A program made the position numbers and the translations under genes. The notes beneath the pieces are model-generated. The model worked only from the letters and a program-made list of their open reading frames with translations, was not told the DNA's origin and did not search any database. DNA of 64,000 nucleotides from assembly GCF_030056665.1 (NCBI RefSeq), contig NZ_JASHIG010000007.1; one strand, 5' to 3'. Below, in pieces: positions 18,549-28,109 of this stretch. The stretch is from Flectobacillus roseus. Lineage in GTDB: Bacteria > Bacteroidota > Bacteroidia > Cytophagales > Spirosomataceae. Position 1 is the stretch's first letter; each line of letters opens with the position of its first letter.

Positions 18549-18645
18549 ACAATATCGGATTTGAGATTTCTGATTTCGGAAATATTGAAGAATGGTTAAA
18601 GAAAGTGGTTTATTCTTCAGTAATCCAACATCCGAAAATAGTTAC
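18549..18645. repeat. Dispersed palindromic repeat, family B, copy 1
   Basis: Left arm words ATCGGATTTGAGATTT and TGATTTCGGAAAT are mirrored by AATCCAACATCCGAAAA on the right. The copy at 49444-49544 has the same layout and close spacing. Confidence 0.55.
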
Positions 18646-18772
18646 TCTTTTGCTATTACATGTTAGAAAGGATTTTGAATAAGTATTTGTATACCAAATC
18701 ATAAAGTATTGCTTTTGTTTTTCCAGTTCTCATTTTAATACTTTTTTGTAACTAATTCACCCTCTACTATAC

Positions 18773-19546
18773 ATGAAAACTCATACCATTAAGTTAACAA
18801 TCATTATGCTATTCGCTTGGATAAGCTTCCAAGCAACAGGGCAAAGTTGTTGCCCGAGTTATATCCAAGACTATGTCGAAACTGCTTACCTGCCATACGA
18901 TGGATTTGGTGTAGACAATGTACAGTCATTTTTGATTCCCTCTGGGGACAAAATTCCATCCAACATGGGAGCTGCCGCAGAGGCAAACGCCAAAAAGTTT
19001 TATAGTATTCTTAATCAGTCTTATGTGTATGTAAAACCAGACCCTAAGAATGCAGTACAAATTGTTCAGAAAAATACTTTCTTGATTCCTAAATCACCAA
19101 ATGCACAATTTTTCATGAAGTTTCAACAAGTAAAAACTTGGGGCTTCGACAGTCGATATAACACTTTTGTAGAATTTAGTGCAGACGGTGGTCAAACTTG
19201 GACAACGAAGTTTATGGATTTGAGTTTGATGTTTATGGGCGAAGAGATTTGTATAGAATACCATATTAATTATAAAAATATATTAGCGGCTTTTCAGAAA
19301 ATAGACCCTAACATGACGCTGGCAAAGCTCTTGGAAACACCACTTAATTATCGTTATAATTATGTGCCAAAAACTTCTACAGAAAAGAAAGAATATCTCC
19401 GAACACACCCGCATTTTGTGAAGCTTACAGCGGGTGCATCTGTCAAAAATTTGAACTTCCTTCACCTACTTGTTGATGACGAAGACGGTACTGGTGTTAC
19501 TGGCGGAAGCACGGGTTCGGGCTCGCTGGCACCTCCTCCTCGTTAG
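18773..19546 (+). CDS. Secreted protein of unknown function
   Basis: I do not recognise a family for this 257-residue protein. It has a signal peptide (MKTHTIKLTIIMLFAWISFQATGQ), then a compact Cys pair (SCCPSY), and a mixed middle region with aromatic-rich strands (FMKFQQVKTWGFDSRYNTFV). It ends in a short Gly/Ser/Pro-rich tail. There is no lipobox, membrane helix or sorting domain. It is 135 bases upstream of the TPR-CHAT gene on the same strand, but a terminator separates them. It could be a partner or a substrate of the CHAT protease; this is speculation from position alone. Confidence 0.75.
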   Translation: MKTHTIKLTIIMLFAWISFQATGQSCCPSYIQDYVETAYLPYDGFGVDNVQSFLIPSGDKIPSNMGAAAEANAKKFYSILNQSYVYVKPDPKNAVQIVQKNTFLIPKSPNAQFFMKFQQVKTWGFDSRYNTFVEFSADGGQTWTTKFMDLSLMFMGEEICIEYHINYKNILAAFQKIDPNMTLAKLLETPLNYRYNYVPKTSTEKKEYLRTHPHFVKLTAGASVKNLNFLHLLVDDEDGTGVTGGSTGSGSLAPPPR

Positions 19547-19592
19547 TCATAAATTTGTGGTAACTATAATTTAATGTGTAATTTGAGTATTT

Positions 19593-19628
19593 GGTTATAC
19601 TGACACTATTGTTGGTATAACCTTTTTT
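19593..19628 (+). terminator. Intrinsic terminator before the CHAT gene
   Basis: GGTTATAC at 19593-19600 pairs with GTATAACC at 19615-19622 and is followed by six Ts. It separates the secreted-protein gene from the CHAT gene. Confidence 0.8.
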
Positions 19629-19681
19629 GTTTGTAGCTGTCGTATATCTCTTTAATCTTTGTTATCTTTCGAGATAACTCA

Positions 19682-22336
19682 ATGAGTTATCAATTGAAAA
19701 AAGATTATATGAGCAAAATAGTACGTTTTTTAATAGCTTTTATCAGTTTTCTTTGGCCTTACTTTACCTTTTCTGTAAATACACATTTGATTCAAGAGGT
19801 TCAATCATTTGAGCAAAATTTGAAAAAAACACCGCTTCAAAGTATTGACCAAGAATTTTTATTTTTTAAAAAATCAGAAAAATATTTTGAACAATTAGAA
19901 AAACAGAAAAAGTATGAAGATGCCTACAAACTATGTGTATTTAGAGCAAAGCGCTGGGAAAAGCTAGGGTCTTTGCCTGATAAGGAATGGGCTTATGTTT
20001 GGTATATCCATGCTTTTTATCAGTGGTATTTTTTTCATGATATTCAGGCTACTCGCAAACTAATTTTCCAAAAAAATAAAATTAGAGATTTTCAATTTGT
20101 TGATAAAAGTTGGATTTTGTACTCGCGCATTTTAGTGGAGGATGGTTCCTATCAAGAGGCTATCGAATGGTGTACAAAGGGTATTGATAAAGTCAATCAA
20201 AAAGGCGATGTCGAAGTATACTTAGGATTGTTAACCAATTTGATGAATGCCAAAGTGAAGCTAAATGCTCCCATTAAAGAAATCACAGAGGTAGGAGAGA
20301 AGCTACGCAAAGCGAGTATCAACTATAAAGAGAAAATGTTCTATTTCTATGTGTTTACCAATTTGGGTGAATACTATTATCGAAATCAGAATTTTGCTAA
20401 AGCAAGGGAGTATTATTCACAAGGAGTTGCGGTACGATTGAAGCATAATCTGGAAAATTTAGAAGCAGATAATATGCTTGCTTCTTGTTTTCAAAAGCAG
20501 GGTAACTATCAAGCATCTACAAATCAGTATGATGAACTTATCAAGTTGTTTGAGAAAAACTCGTTTGTAGCCTATGAAAAAAGTAAGTATTATCTGCATC
20601 AAGCGGATAATTTTAGACAACAAAAAGAACTAAAAAAATCTGAGGTTCATATTCAAAAAGCAGCAAACGCACTTGGGTATCAGTCGGTAGTAGATACTTA
20701 TGAAGGCAAAAAATCAGATCTCTTGTACTGGTTTGACTACCGTATTCGGTTATCCTTAGAATATGGAAATCTAAAAAAAGTACAATATTTTCAATTGCAA
20801 GCAGATACGCTGATTGATCGTATGCGTAAAGAACATACGGAAATTAACTCTAAATTATTCTGGAGAGAAAATACCCATTATTTTTATGAAAAAGCGATTG
20901 AAGTAAGCTTCAAATTAAAAGATGTAGAAAAGGCTTTCTATTTTATTGAAAAGAGTCGAGCCATTCTTCTTCTCGATGCCTTAAAGGATTTAGAAGCCAA
21001 TGATCAGTTGCCCTATGAAGTAAAAGTAAGGAAGCAAAAAATCCAGTTTGAGATAGAATCCATGAAGGAGCAGCTCCAAAAGCTGAATGCCAAGAGTGGG
21101 ATCTACCAACAGCTAAATCGTAAGCTTTTGGCCTACAAAGATCAATTCAACAACCTCATTGACTCGACAGAAAAAGTAAATCCAGCTTACCAGAAACTCA
21201 AGTATAACCATCATTATATTTCGCTCATAGAGCTTCAAGAAAAACTTAAAGCTAATGATCAATCCTTTTTAGAATACTTTGTTGGCAACGAAGCAGTGTA
21301 TGCTATTTCGGTAACATCAGCACAGGTAAGACTAAAAAAGATTGCGCTCAAATCATATCTTGATGCGGTCAATATCTATCAAAAACAGTTATTGACTTGT
21401 AGAAATACCGCAACCAAAAAGGAGTTTAACTACCTCAGAAAGATTTCATATGCGCTATACAAGCATATTTTTGAGCCTTTTCAGCTACCTAAAGGACGCG
21501 TAATTGTTTCGCACGATAACTACTTTGTTTCGATGGCGTCGCTATTGCCTGATTGGCGCGTTTCTGAATTTTTGATAAAAGATTATAGTTTTAGCTATGC
21601 GTATTCTGCTAATGTTTTTTTCAAAAATACTAATCGAGTAAATATCGGTCGAACGAAATTATTGGGAGTTGCACCCGTCAATTTTGATGAAAAATTGGGG
21701 GTTGCTAAGCTATATAACTCAGACCATACACTTGAGCATATCGAGAAAAACTATTTTACAGGAACGCTGCTGACCTATCATAAAGCCTCAAAAGCAAATT
21801 TTAAGAAGGATATAGCCGACTATGATATAATTCAGTTGTTTACGCATGGGAAGGCTGATTCAACAGAGTCAACCATTTATTTTCAAGATTCTGTTTTTAG
21901 CCTAAATGAACTCCAACGATTACCACAATTACAGGCTAATTTGGTTGTGTTGTCTGCGTGTCAAACCAATATTGGGAAAAATGCTACAGGAGAAGGAATT
22001 ATGAGTTTTGCCAGAGGATTTGCTAACTTGGACGTTCCAAGTACCGTGTCAACCCTATGGAGTGTAGATAACAATGCTACCTATCAAATCACGGAATTGT
22101 TCTATAAGTATCTTTCTGATGGTTATGAAAAAGATATTGCTTTACAAAAAGCTCAGTTGGATTATCTCAGGAAACCTTTTAACCCTAATGTGCCCTTTTA
22201 CTGGAGTGGTATAGTCTTAATCGGAGATTCGGGGAAGGTGGTGCTATTTCCCAAAATCTGGCAGTATGCAATTATAGGAATAGGTTGTTTGCTTTTCGGA
22301 TTATTGGCTATATTGGCTTATAAAAAACTCTCTTAA
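19682..22336 (+). CDS. Membrane-anchored TPR-CHAT domain protease-like protein
   Basis: This 884-residue protein has an N-terminal hydrophobic segment (about 12-30), a long helical body with TPR-like repeats (EYYYRNQNFAKAREYYSQGV, CFQKQGNYQASTNQYDELI) and coiled helices up to about 500. A C-terminal CHAT domain spans about 530-840, followed by a membrane helix near 862-880 and a KKLS tail. CHAT domains are caspase-like cysteine proteases. Both catalytic residues are present: His722 in LFTHGKA and Cys760 in VLSACQTN, with the family segments GEGIMSFARGF and STLWSVDN. The two hydrophobic ends suggest the body lies in the periplasm. An ATG at 19709 is an alternative start. The substrate is unknown. 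Confidence 0.92.
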   Translation: MSYQLKKDYMSKIVRFLIAFISFLWPYFTFSVNTHLIQEVQSFEQNLKKTPLQSIDQEFLFFKKSEKYFEQLEKQKKYEDAYKLCVFRAKRWEKLGSLPDKEWAYVWYIHAFYQWYFFHDIQATRKLIFQKNKIRDFQFVDKSWILYSRILVEDGSYQEAIEWCTKGIDKVNQKGDVEVYLGLLTNLMNAKVKLNAPIKEITEVGEKLRKASINYKEKMFYFYVFTNLGEYYYRNQNFAKAREYYSQGVAVRLKHNLENLEADNMLASCFQKQGNYQASTNQYDELIKLFEKNSFVAYEKSKYYLHQADNFRQQKELKKSEVHIQKAANALGYQSVVDTYEGKKSDLLYWFDYRIRLSLEYGNLKKVQYFQLQADTLIDRMRKEHTEINSKLFWRENTHYFYEKAIEVSFKLKDVEKAFYFIEKSRAILLLDALKDLEANDQLPYEVKVRKQKIQFEIESMKEQLQKLNAKSGIYQQLNRKLLAYKDQFNNLIDSTEKVNPAYQKLKYNHHYISLIELQEKLKANDQSFLEYFVGNEAVYAISVTSAQVRLKKIALKSYLDAVNIYQKQLLTCRNTATKKEFNYLRKISYALYKHIFEPFQLPKGRVIVSHDNYFVSMASLLPDWRVSEFLIKDYSFSYAYSANVFFKNTNRVNIGRTKLLGVAPVNFDEKLGVAKLYNSDHTLEHIEKNYFTGTLLTYHKASKANFKKDIADYDIIQLFTHGKADSTESTIYFQDSVFSLNELQRLPQLQANLVVLSACQTNIGKNATGEGIMSFARGFANLDVPSTVSTLWSVDNNATYQITELFYKYLSDGYEKDIALQKAQLDYLRKPFNPNVPFYWSGIVLIGDSGKVVLFPKIWQYAIIGIGCLLFGLLAILAYKKLS

Positions 22337-22337
22337 G

Positions 22338-22374
22338 ATATGGATTGCGGATAATTGATTGCCGCAATCCATAT
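22338..22374. terminator. Terminator hairpin between convergent genes
   Basis: ATATGGATTGCGG at 22338-22350 pairs perfectly with 22362-22374. It lies between the CHAT stop and the stop of the convergent propeller gene. There is no long T-run. Confidence 0.65.
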
Positions 22375-22383
22375 TCATAAAAT

Positions 22384-23886
22384 CTACATAATGGTCTTCG
22401 GTTGGAAAACTTTGATTACACCGTCATTTTCGCTACTTACAACTAGTAAACTCTTTTTGGTCGGGCTATCTTTTGCAGGAATAAACATAACACCTTCTGG
22501 CGCATCACCAGTTTTGAGTAATTGCAAGAAAACAGGCGCTTTTGGATTAGTAATGTCATAAACTGCCACTGCATCCGAACGTTCCATGCCTACAAATACC
22601 ACTTTTTTATTACCTACCATTCCTGTTGCGATACCTTCTGGCTCAACACCTTTGTCGTCACTTCTTGTGTCATCATAAAGACCCGCTGTAGCACACTGAG
22701 TATCTAACTCTTTTTTGCTGTCAAAAATCAACGAACCGTCGTTACCATTCCAAACGCTAAATGAGCGTGCGCCCAATGAATATAACTCATCGTAATCGCC
22801 ATCTCCATCGGTATCGCCCAACGTTGATGTGATATTTAAGCGTCCTAGCACTGGGGCAGTTTTAAGTGTTGTAGCATTCGGGAAAGCAGTCGCATCTAAT
22901 TTTGCGTTACTTATACGGAGTGTTTCTACAAATGTATCATATTCTCGGGCATCACCTTCGTTTGCTGTAAACAAGTACGGTACACCACCCGCTTCATAAA
23001 CGGCAATAGCATCGGGCTGATACATGCCTTTTACTGGCCATTTTCCAAAAGCAATGGTATTGTCTTTATCGCTTGGATCGATTTCGTTGCCATCCACATT
23101 GTAGCTCTTGAAACCTAATGGAAATACATTCGTGATAGTTTTTGAGGCAATACTGATTTTAGCAATCGCATTGTTTTCTTGTAAAGTTACCCATGCTGTT
23201 TTAGAGTCACTCGAAACAGTAATGTATTCTGGCTCAACATCTTTTGCCAAACTTGCATTAGGCCCATAGACTCTGAAGCCTTTTGCTTTCAAAGCAGTAA
23301 GTTGCCCTTCGTATCCTGCAAAGTCAAGCGTTGTAACTGCATAGTTCTCGTCAACTGAAATAATGGAAATACTACCCACAGGGTCATTGCTATAGCTTGC
23401 ATTTGGTTCACCTTCGTTAGCTGACAAAATAAATTTGCCGTCTGGCGAGAAAGTCACCATATCTGGCAATGCACCCACGGTAATTGATTTGATCTCCTTG
23501 TAATCTGTTGTATTAAATACCACAATTTTACCTGGCGCTTGTTTGTCTGTAGACTCAATAGCTGCAGCTAATTTACCATTGCTTACGCTAACGCTATTTA
23601 CATAACCACCATAAGGAGCAACAAGAATAGAAGAAATGACTTTGATATTGCTTGGATCAGCAAAGTCCAAAACATCAATTTTATTGACAGCACTATTGTT
23701 TACAACGAACAAACGCTTTGTTTGAGGGTCGTAAGCTGAGATTTCTGCTGCACCTGTTTCTCCAATATCTATCGAGCCTACTTCTGCAAAAGTAGCAGCA
23801 TCTTCATTCACAAAAAACTCGTTTTCGGTGGTAGTACAACTCGCTAAAGTTGCAGCGATAAGAATAGAAGTAAAAATCTTTTTCAT
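22384..23886 (-). CDS. Choice-of-anchor I-type beta-propeller lipoprotein
   Basis: This 500-residue lipoprotein has the lipobox LASC (Cys17). The start at 23886 (MKKIFTSILIAATLASC) is chosen because an upstream ATG would put 15 residues before the signal sequence. The body is a seven-bladed-type propeller with strands such as AEISAYDPQTKRLFVVNN, VTFSPDGKFILSANEGEPN, PEYITVSSDSKTAWVTLQEN and PYLFTANEGDAREYD. This matches the choice-of-anchor I / alkaline-phosphatase-associated propeller proteins. GDTDGDGDYDELYSLG is a calcium-loop-like insert. The biochemical role of this family is not established. It appears to be a single-gene unit. Confidence 0.85.
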   Translation of the reverse strand: MKKIFTSILIAATLASCTTTENEFFVNEDAATFAEVGSIDIGETGAAEISAYDPQTKRLFVVNNSAVNKIDVLDFADPSNIKVISSILVAPYGGYVNSVSVSNGKLAAAIESTDKQAPGKIVVFNTTDYKEIKSITVGALPDMVTFSPDGKFILSANEGEPNASYSNDPVGSISIISVDENYAVTTLDFAGYEGQLTALKAKGFRVYGPNASLAKDVEPEYITVSSDSKTAWVTLQENNAIAKISIASKTITNVFPLGFKSYNVDGNEIDPSDKDNTIAFGKWPVKGMYQPDAIAVYEAGGVPYLFTANEGDAREYDTFVETLRISNAKLDATAFPNATTLKTAPVLGRLNITSTLGDTDGDGDYDELYSLGARSFSVWNGNDGSLIFDSKKELDTQCATAGLYDDTRSDDKGVEPEGIATGMVGNKKVVFVGMERSDAVAVYDITNPKAPVFLQLLKTGDAPEGVMFIPAKDSPTKKSLLVVSSENDGVIKVFQPKTIM

Positions 23887-24136
23887 CTTGAATAATTTAT
23901 TTGTATGTCCGTTTAAGAAACTTGGGTACAAAATTATTATCGCAGTTTTAGGAGAATTGTACTTAAGAATTAAGGCTATATTAGGATTGTGTGCATTTTG
24001 TTAAGGAAATGTTAGGAGATGCTGGGTAATATCGTGAAGAGGAGGGAAATATGCTTAGTGTAAAATTTTTAATTTACTTAAAATAAGGATGTTAAGTAGA
24101 TTATTGGGTGCAGACGTAAGAATAATGCTTAAAAAC

Positions 24137-24180
24137 AAAAAATCGGATTTGAGAAAAACCTAAGCTTCTCCCAAATCCGA
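24137..24180 (-). terminator. Terminator of the GMC oxidoreductase gene, built from a family B repeat
   Basis: Read on the minus strand, TCGGATTTGGGAGAA pairs with TTCTCAAATCCGA with a 2-base bulge, and a TTTTTTG run follows. The sequence words are those of the family B palindromic repeat. The rest of the gap 23887-24207 shows no gene. Confidence 0.65.
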
Positions 24181-24206
24181 AATCAAATATCCGATATCCG
24201 AAATAC
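24141..24206. repeat. Dispersed palindromic repeat, family B, copy 2
   Basis: AATCGGATTTGAGAA and CCAAATCCGAAATC form a hairpin, followed by ATATCCGATATCCGAAAT. It shares its words with the copies at 18549 and 49444 and overlaps the terminator. Confidence 0.55.
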
Positions 24207-24207
24207 G

Positions 24208-27200
24208 CTAACGGTGTTTGGCAAAAATCTTCTTTGCAGCCAACGAAGCCATCGCCATAATAGTCAGTTGAGGGTTGACATTGATACTTGTAGGAAATAC
24301 AGAAGCATCGGCAACATATACATTGTCCAATCCAACTACCGCAAAATTTTCATCAACTACCCTCTCATAAGAATGTTGTTGACTCGCCATTTTATTTCCT
24401 CCTTGTGGGTGTGCTGTGCCCATAAACAAGTCTGTCAATTGTAAAGGATAGGTTTCAAAATGCTGGATAAAATCATTGACCTCATTACTATTTTGAAGAT
24501 TAAGTAAAATCCCAGGTTTGGTAGGAATAATGACCTTTTGGGCTCCAGCAGCTTGACCAAGTTTTACCAGCGTAACAATCGCATATTTGATGTTTTCGAC
24601 ATCACTTTCACTCAAAGTCCAATCAAAAGCCTGTCCGTTCAGAATATTGGCTTTAGGTTGAATACTCCCCATAGCATCCGAACCAATAAGCCCTCCAAAG
24701 TTCAGAAGCTTGTCATAGTTTTTCATAAAATCGTCTCTTCGTTCAAAAACAAAAGGCATACAAGCCAGCGCAAAAGCTGCTGGAGGGTTGAAGTAGGTCT
24801 CAAATACAACTTTACTATCAGGTTGTTCGCTATGACTGTATAAGGTAATTTGTTCTCCATCAAAAGCTTTGATTGGTTCATCAAACTCAAAAGCTAGTGG
24901 CATCCCAAAATTACAACTGATTTGCTGTCCGATTTGTGGATTGTCTAGTTCGCTACGCATTAAAAAATGACTCGAGGCAATAACCCCACCAGCTACAATA
25001 ACGGCTTTATTGACTTTCACAACACGGATAGCACCGTTGTCGGCACGTAAGAGTACAGAACTCGCCTTGGTGCCCGTGTCATTCTTTTGTAAACGTAAGG
25101 CAGTCCAATTAGCAATTACTTTCACCCCCCAAGCTTCTGACCACGGAATATAGGTTTCCAACATCGAACGCTTGCGTAGTTTTTTGTTCCCCAAATTCCA
25201 GTTGCCATCACCAATATTTTCTAAGTGGTTTACTTCCAAAACTTTTGGTTCTGTAAGTTTGGAAGCCCCCAAAGGTGGATTTTGATTGTAATGTTCGACA
25301 CCAATTCTGAATTTTTCGGCTACAATTTCATTTATACCGAGTGGATTCAATGGTTTTACGTTTAATTCACTTTTTATGGTAGGGTATTCATTGAAAATCT
25401 CCTCGACAGGAATACCGTAGGTTTCTTTCCAAATTTTAGCCACTGATTCAGGCATTTCAAAACATACCGCATTGTTACTCACTGTTGTACCTCCCACGCA
25501 TTCGCCTTGCAGCATCGTCATGGTAAACTGGTTTGTTTGTTGAAGACCACCTTCTTTGTAGACTTTCTTCATCATATCAAATTCATTATCTTGAAAATCT
25601 TGACGTGGTTGTAAGCGGCTACCTCTTTCAACTACTACTATTTTACTAGCAGCTTCCCTCACTTTTTGCTCATCTATTTTCCCTGAAGCATCGGTAAATT
25701 CCTTTTGGATACATTCAACCAAGCGATAGGCCGCACTAGCACCACCTGCTCCAGAACCTATGATGAGATAATCAACTTCTTCTGGCAAATCCGCTTCATG
25801 CGTGGGCGTAGAAACCCTTGGCGCAGGAATTTTGAGATCCTGAATTTGTTCGTAATTGTTGGTGTCGTTAGGCGATTTTGGCAATGGAGCAACTTCATGA
25901 AATGGAGGGTTAAATAAAGCGCCATTGCTTTGCAAGCGGTCTCGTGCATCGGCAGGTACATAGCCAATCGAATGTCGGACATTGGCGTTGGTATAAAAAG
26001 CAAACTGTGTCAAAGCATTCAATGAAAGTCCGATTTGATACGCAAATTCCGAAATTACAGGTACACTTGAAGATTTTCGTTGCCATTCATTTCTGAAAAT
26101 ATAATGATTCAAGAAGTACCTTTGTTCATCACGATTCATGGACGAAAATGGTGGTTTCATGCCAAAAAGTGTATTGAAAATATGTTCCAACAAACTAAAA
26201 GGCACATTCAGAATACCACGTTTTCTACCTTTGATACCAGAAATATATTGATCAATTGAGCTGGTAATTAAGGAAAGATTTTTCTCGTCACCCAACAACT
26301 GATTTTGTTCTGCTCCTAAAGCTTGTACAAGTGCGCGAATGTTGTCAGTCGCCGATGGACTCAAGGTATTGATTCCACAATCAATTTTATAATAAAGCTT
26401 ACGAAGAAAGGCTAACAATCCTGCAATGAGCAAAAACACACAAGCATAGAGTCCTAAATACCAGTCGATATGCTCGAATATGCCATATTGATTTATGACT
26501 TTTACCTCAGCAAAAATAATCCAAACCAAGCCTAAAATAGCCCCAAGTACCATCGGAAAAATGATGAGATTGGTGAAATGCTGTCTGAGAGAAATTCTGT
26601 TGACTAACAAAATACTAATTGCTGCCCATGACACAAACAACGTTATGGTATTGCCCAACATAGGATCTGGAGCCGAAAAAATAAGTCCCCAACCCTCTGT
26701 GGGATTTCCCCAAATACGAAAAGCTAACATGCTGATTCCAATCAAAATACAAATAATAGTAAGTCCAGTGAAGACTATTTTCTGCAGAGTAAGCGGAATA
26801 GAAAAGTTTATTGGAATCTCTTTTATTGCTTTAAAATCGCCTCGGTTGGCACGGTACTTGACCATGACAAATATGAAAATTGAGAGCAAGCTTCCCTCTA
26901 CAAAAGTAGAAGTAAGCAGGTAGTCTCGGTAACTAATAGTGCTTGATGGATTTAGGTAAAAAATAATCGTATACAGGGTCGAAAATAAATGACCAGCTAC
27001 CAATACGACACAAACATAATAGCGTAATGCAATGTTATAAGCACCCAAGAAGGCAAGCATAATCATAAGCCATTCTTTGATGTACGTGTTCATTGACAAA
27101 GCTAAATTGGCATTTCCCATATTAATCATGTATTGAAGGGAATCTGGCCAAGGACTAGCCCCGAGCTGTCCTAAGGCTAAAATGCCCCAAAAGCCTAAAT

Positions 27201-27825
27201 ACCCAAATCCTGCCAATCGCAATAGCCAAAAGCCGATATCTCGCTTAGGTTTTGCTATCGTTTCTGTTGCCCAAGACTTTCCGAATAATTGCTCAAATTG
27301 CTCTTTTGAGGCACCTTTTACGATAGGTGTACCCCACAAGATACCAGCCACCAAACGAGCTAAAAATAGCGTAAGAATACTGGTGATTTTGGATAAAGTG
27401 AGAACGGTAAATACGATTTTGGTAAAATGGTCAGGAAGCCAGAAAGCAAATTTGTCAAAATGAATTATCCATGCTGGATGTGACGCCGTAGCATTAAGCT
27501 CGTACTGATAGAGTTCGGCAACGAAGTAAACAAAGAAAATAATACTCCATGAAAACCAAGAACTTGCTTTTCGAAAAACGAATAGTAATGGTGATGTGGT
27601 AAAAATAATGATGCTTGCAATCAGCCAAAATGATGGTAATTTGAAGCCTAATAATGTAATTTTTTCAAAAATTATCCAATCTAAACGACTGAATAACGTT
27701 ACTAAAGTAGCAACCAAGATCGTTTGAACTACAGCAATACATCCAAGGCTTTTCCAAACTGGCGTATTGTCGAGTGAATCAGGACGTAGGTATCCCTTTA
27801 GGGTAAAGAGAGCGGGGAGTTTCAT
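24208..27825 (-). CDS. Membrane domain-GMC oxidoreductase fusion protein
   Basis: This 1205-residue protein joins two parts. Residues 1 to about 475 hold roughly ten hydrophobic segments (for example FWLIASIIIFTTSPLLFVF, IDWYLGLYACVFLLIAGLLAFL). A helical linker follows (about 480-660). From about 685 it is a GMC-type flavoprotein: the FAD-binding GSGAGGASAAYRL starts at Gly690, GECVGGTTVSNNAVCFE is the second signature, and the end has GTAHPQGGNKM, VADASVFPTSINVNPQLT. GMC enzymes oxidise alcohols or sugars using FAD. The fusion suggests a membrane-bound dehydrogenase feeding electrons into the membrane; the substrate is unknown. Ordinary GMC enzymes have about 500-600 residues, so this length is unusual. 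Confidence 0.88.
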   Translation of the reverse strand: MKLPALFTLKGYLRPDSLDNTPVWKSLGCIAVVQTILVATLVTLFSRLDWIIFEKITLLGFKLPSFWLIASIIIFTTSPLLFVFRKASSWFSWSIIFFVYFVAELYQYELNATASHPAWIIHFDKFAFWLPDHFTKIVFTVLTLSKITSILTLFLARLVAGILWGTPIVKGASKEQFEQLFGKSWATETIAKPKRDIGFWLLRLAGFGYLGFWGILALGQLGASPWPDSLQYMINMGNANLALSMNTYIKEWLMIMLAFLGAYNIALRYYVCVVLVAGHLFSTLYTIIFYLNPSSTISYRDYLLTSTFVEGSLLSIFIFVMVKYRANRGDFKAIKEIPINFSIPLTLQKIVFTGLTIICILIGISMLAFRIWGNPTEGWGLIFSAPDPMLGNTITLFVSWAAISILLVNRISLRQHFTNLIIFPMVLGAILGLVWIIFAEVKVINQYGIFEHIDWYLGLYACVFLLIAGLLAFLRKLYYKIDCGINTLSPSATDNIRALVQALGAEQNQLLGDEKNLSLITSSIDQYISGIKGRKRGILNVPFSLLEHIFNTLFGMKPPFSSMNRDEQRYFLNHYIFRNEWQRKSSSVPVISEFAYQIGLSLNALTQFAFYTNANVRHSIGYVPADARDRLQSNGALFNPPFHEVAPLPKSPNDTNNYEQIQDLKIPAPRVSTPTHEADLPEEVDYLIIGSGAGGASAAYRLVECIQKEFTDASGKIDEQKVREAASKIVVVERGSRLQPRQDFQDNEFDMMKKVYKEGGLQQTNQFTMTMLQGECVGGTTVSNNAVCFEMPESVAKIWKETYGIPVEEIFNEYPTIKSELNVKPLNPLGINEIVAEKFRIGVEHYNQNPPLGASKLTEPKVLEVNHLENIGDGNWNLGNKKLRKRSMLETYIPWSEAWGVKVIANWTALRLQKNDTGTKASSVLLRADNGAIRVVKVNKAVIVAGGVIASSHFLMRSELDNPQIGQQISCNFGMPLAFEFDEPIKAFDGEQITLYSHSEQPDSKVVFETYFNPPAAFALACMPFVFERRDDFMKNYDKLLNFGGLIGSDAMGSIQPKANILNGQAFDWTLSESDVENIKYAIVTLVKLGQAAGAQKVIIPTKPGILLNLQNSNEVNDFIQHFETYPLQLTDLFMGTAHPQGGNKMASQQHSYERVVDENFAVVGLDNVYVADASVFPTSINVNPQLTIMAMASLAAKKIFAKHR

Positions 27826-28109
27826 AGTAGTTTTTTAAAGTATATCGTATAGATTGACGGTTGAAATAAAACAAAGACTGGTTTATTGCTCCAAAGGAGT
27901 GGTAAGCGAACTTTAATGACGAAAGCAATATATTTTTGATTATCAACAAAAATATACAATTTGCGTTGGTAATAAGCACTTTTTTAAGGCAAACCGTAAT
28001 TATTAATAAGAACTTTTGAGTAAAAGGCATGAACCCGTAAAATGCCATACTTAGTTATAACTTTTAAAACTGGTGGATTCTTTTCGACCACTTAACAGAC
28101 GTATTTATA

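Larger units (their letters stand above)
18204..18772. other. Repeat-rich intergenic region
   Basis: This 569-base gap has no supported gene. A hairpin at 18241-18269 (ACATCCCTCAATT arm) may end the LytTR transcript. It is followed by a worn family A repeat (18401-18512) and a family B repeat (18549-18645). Confidence 0.5.
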
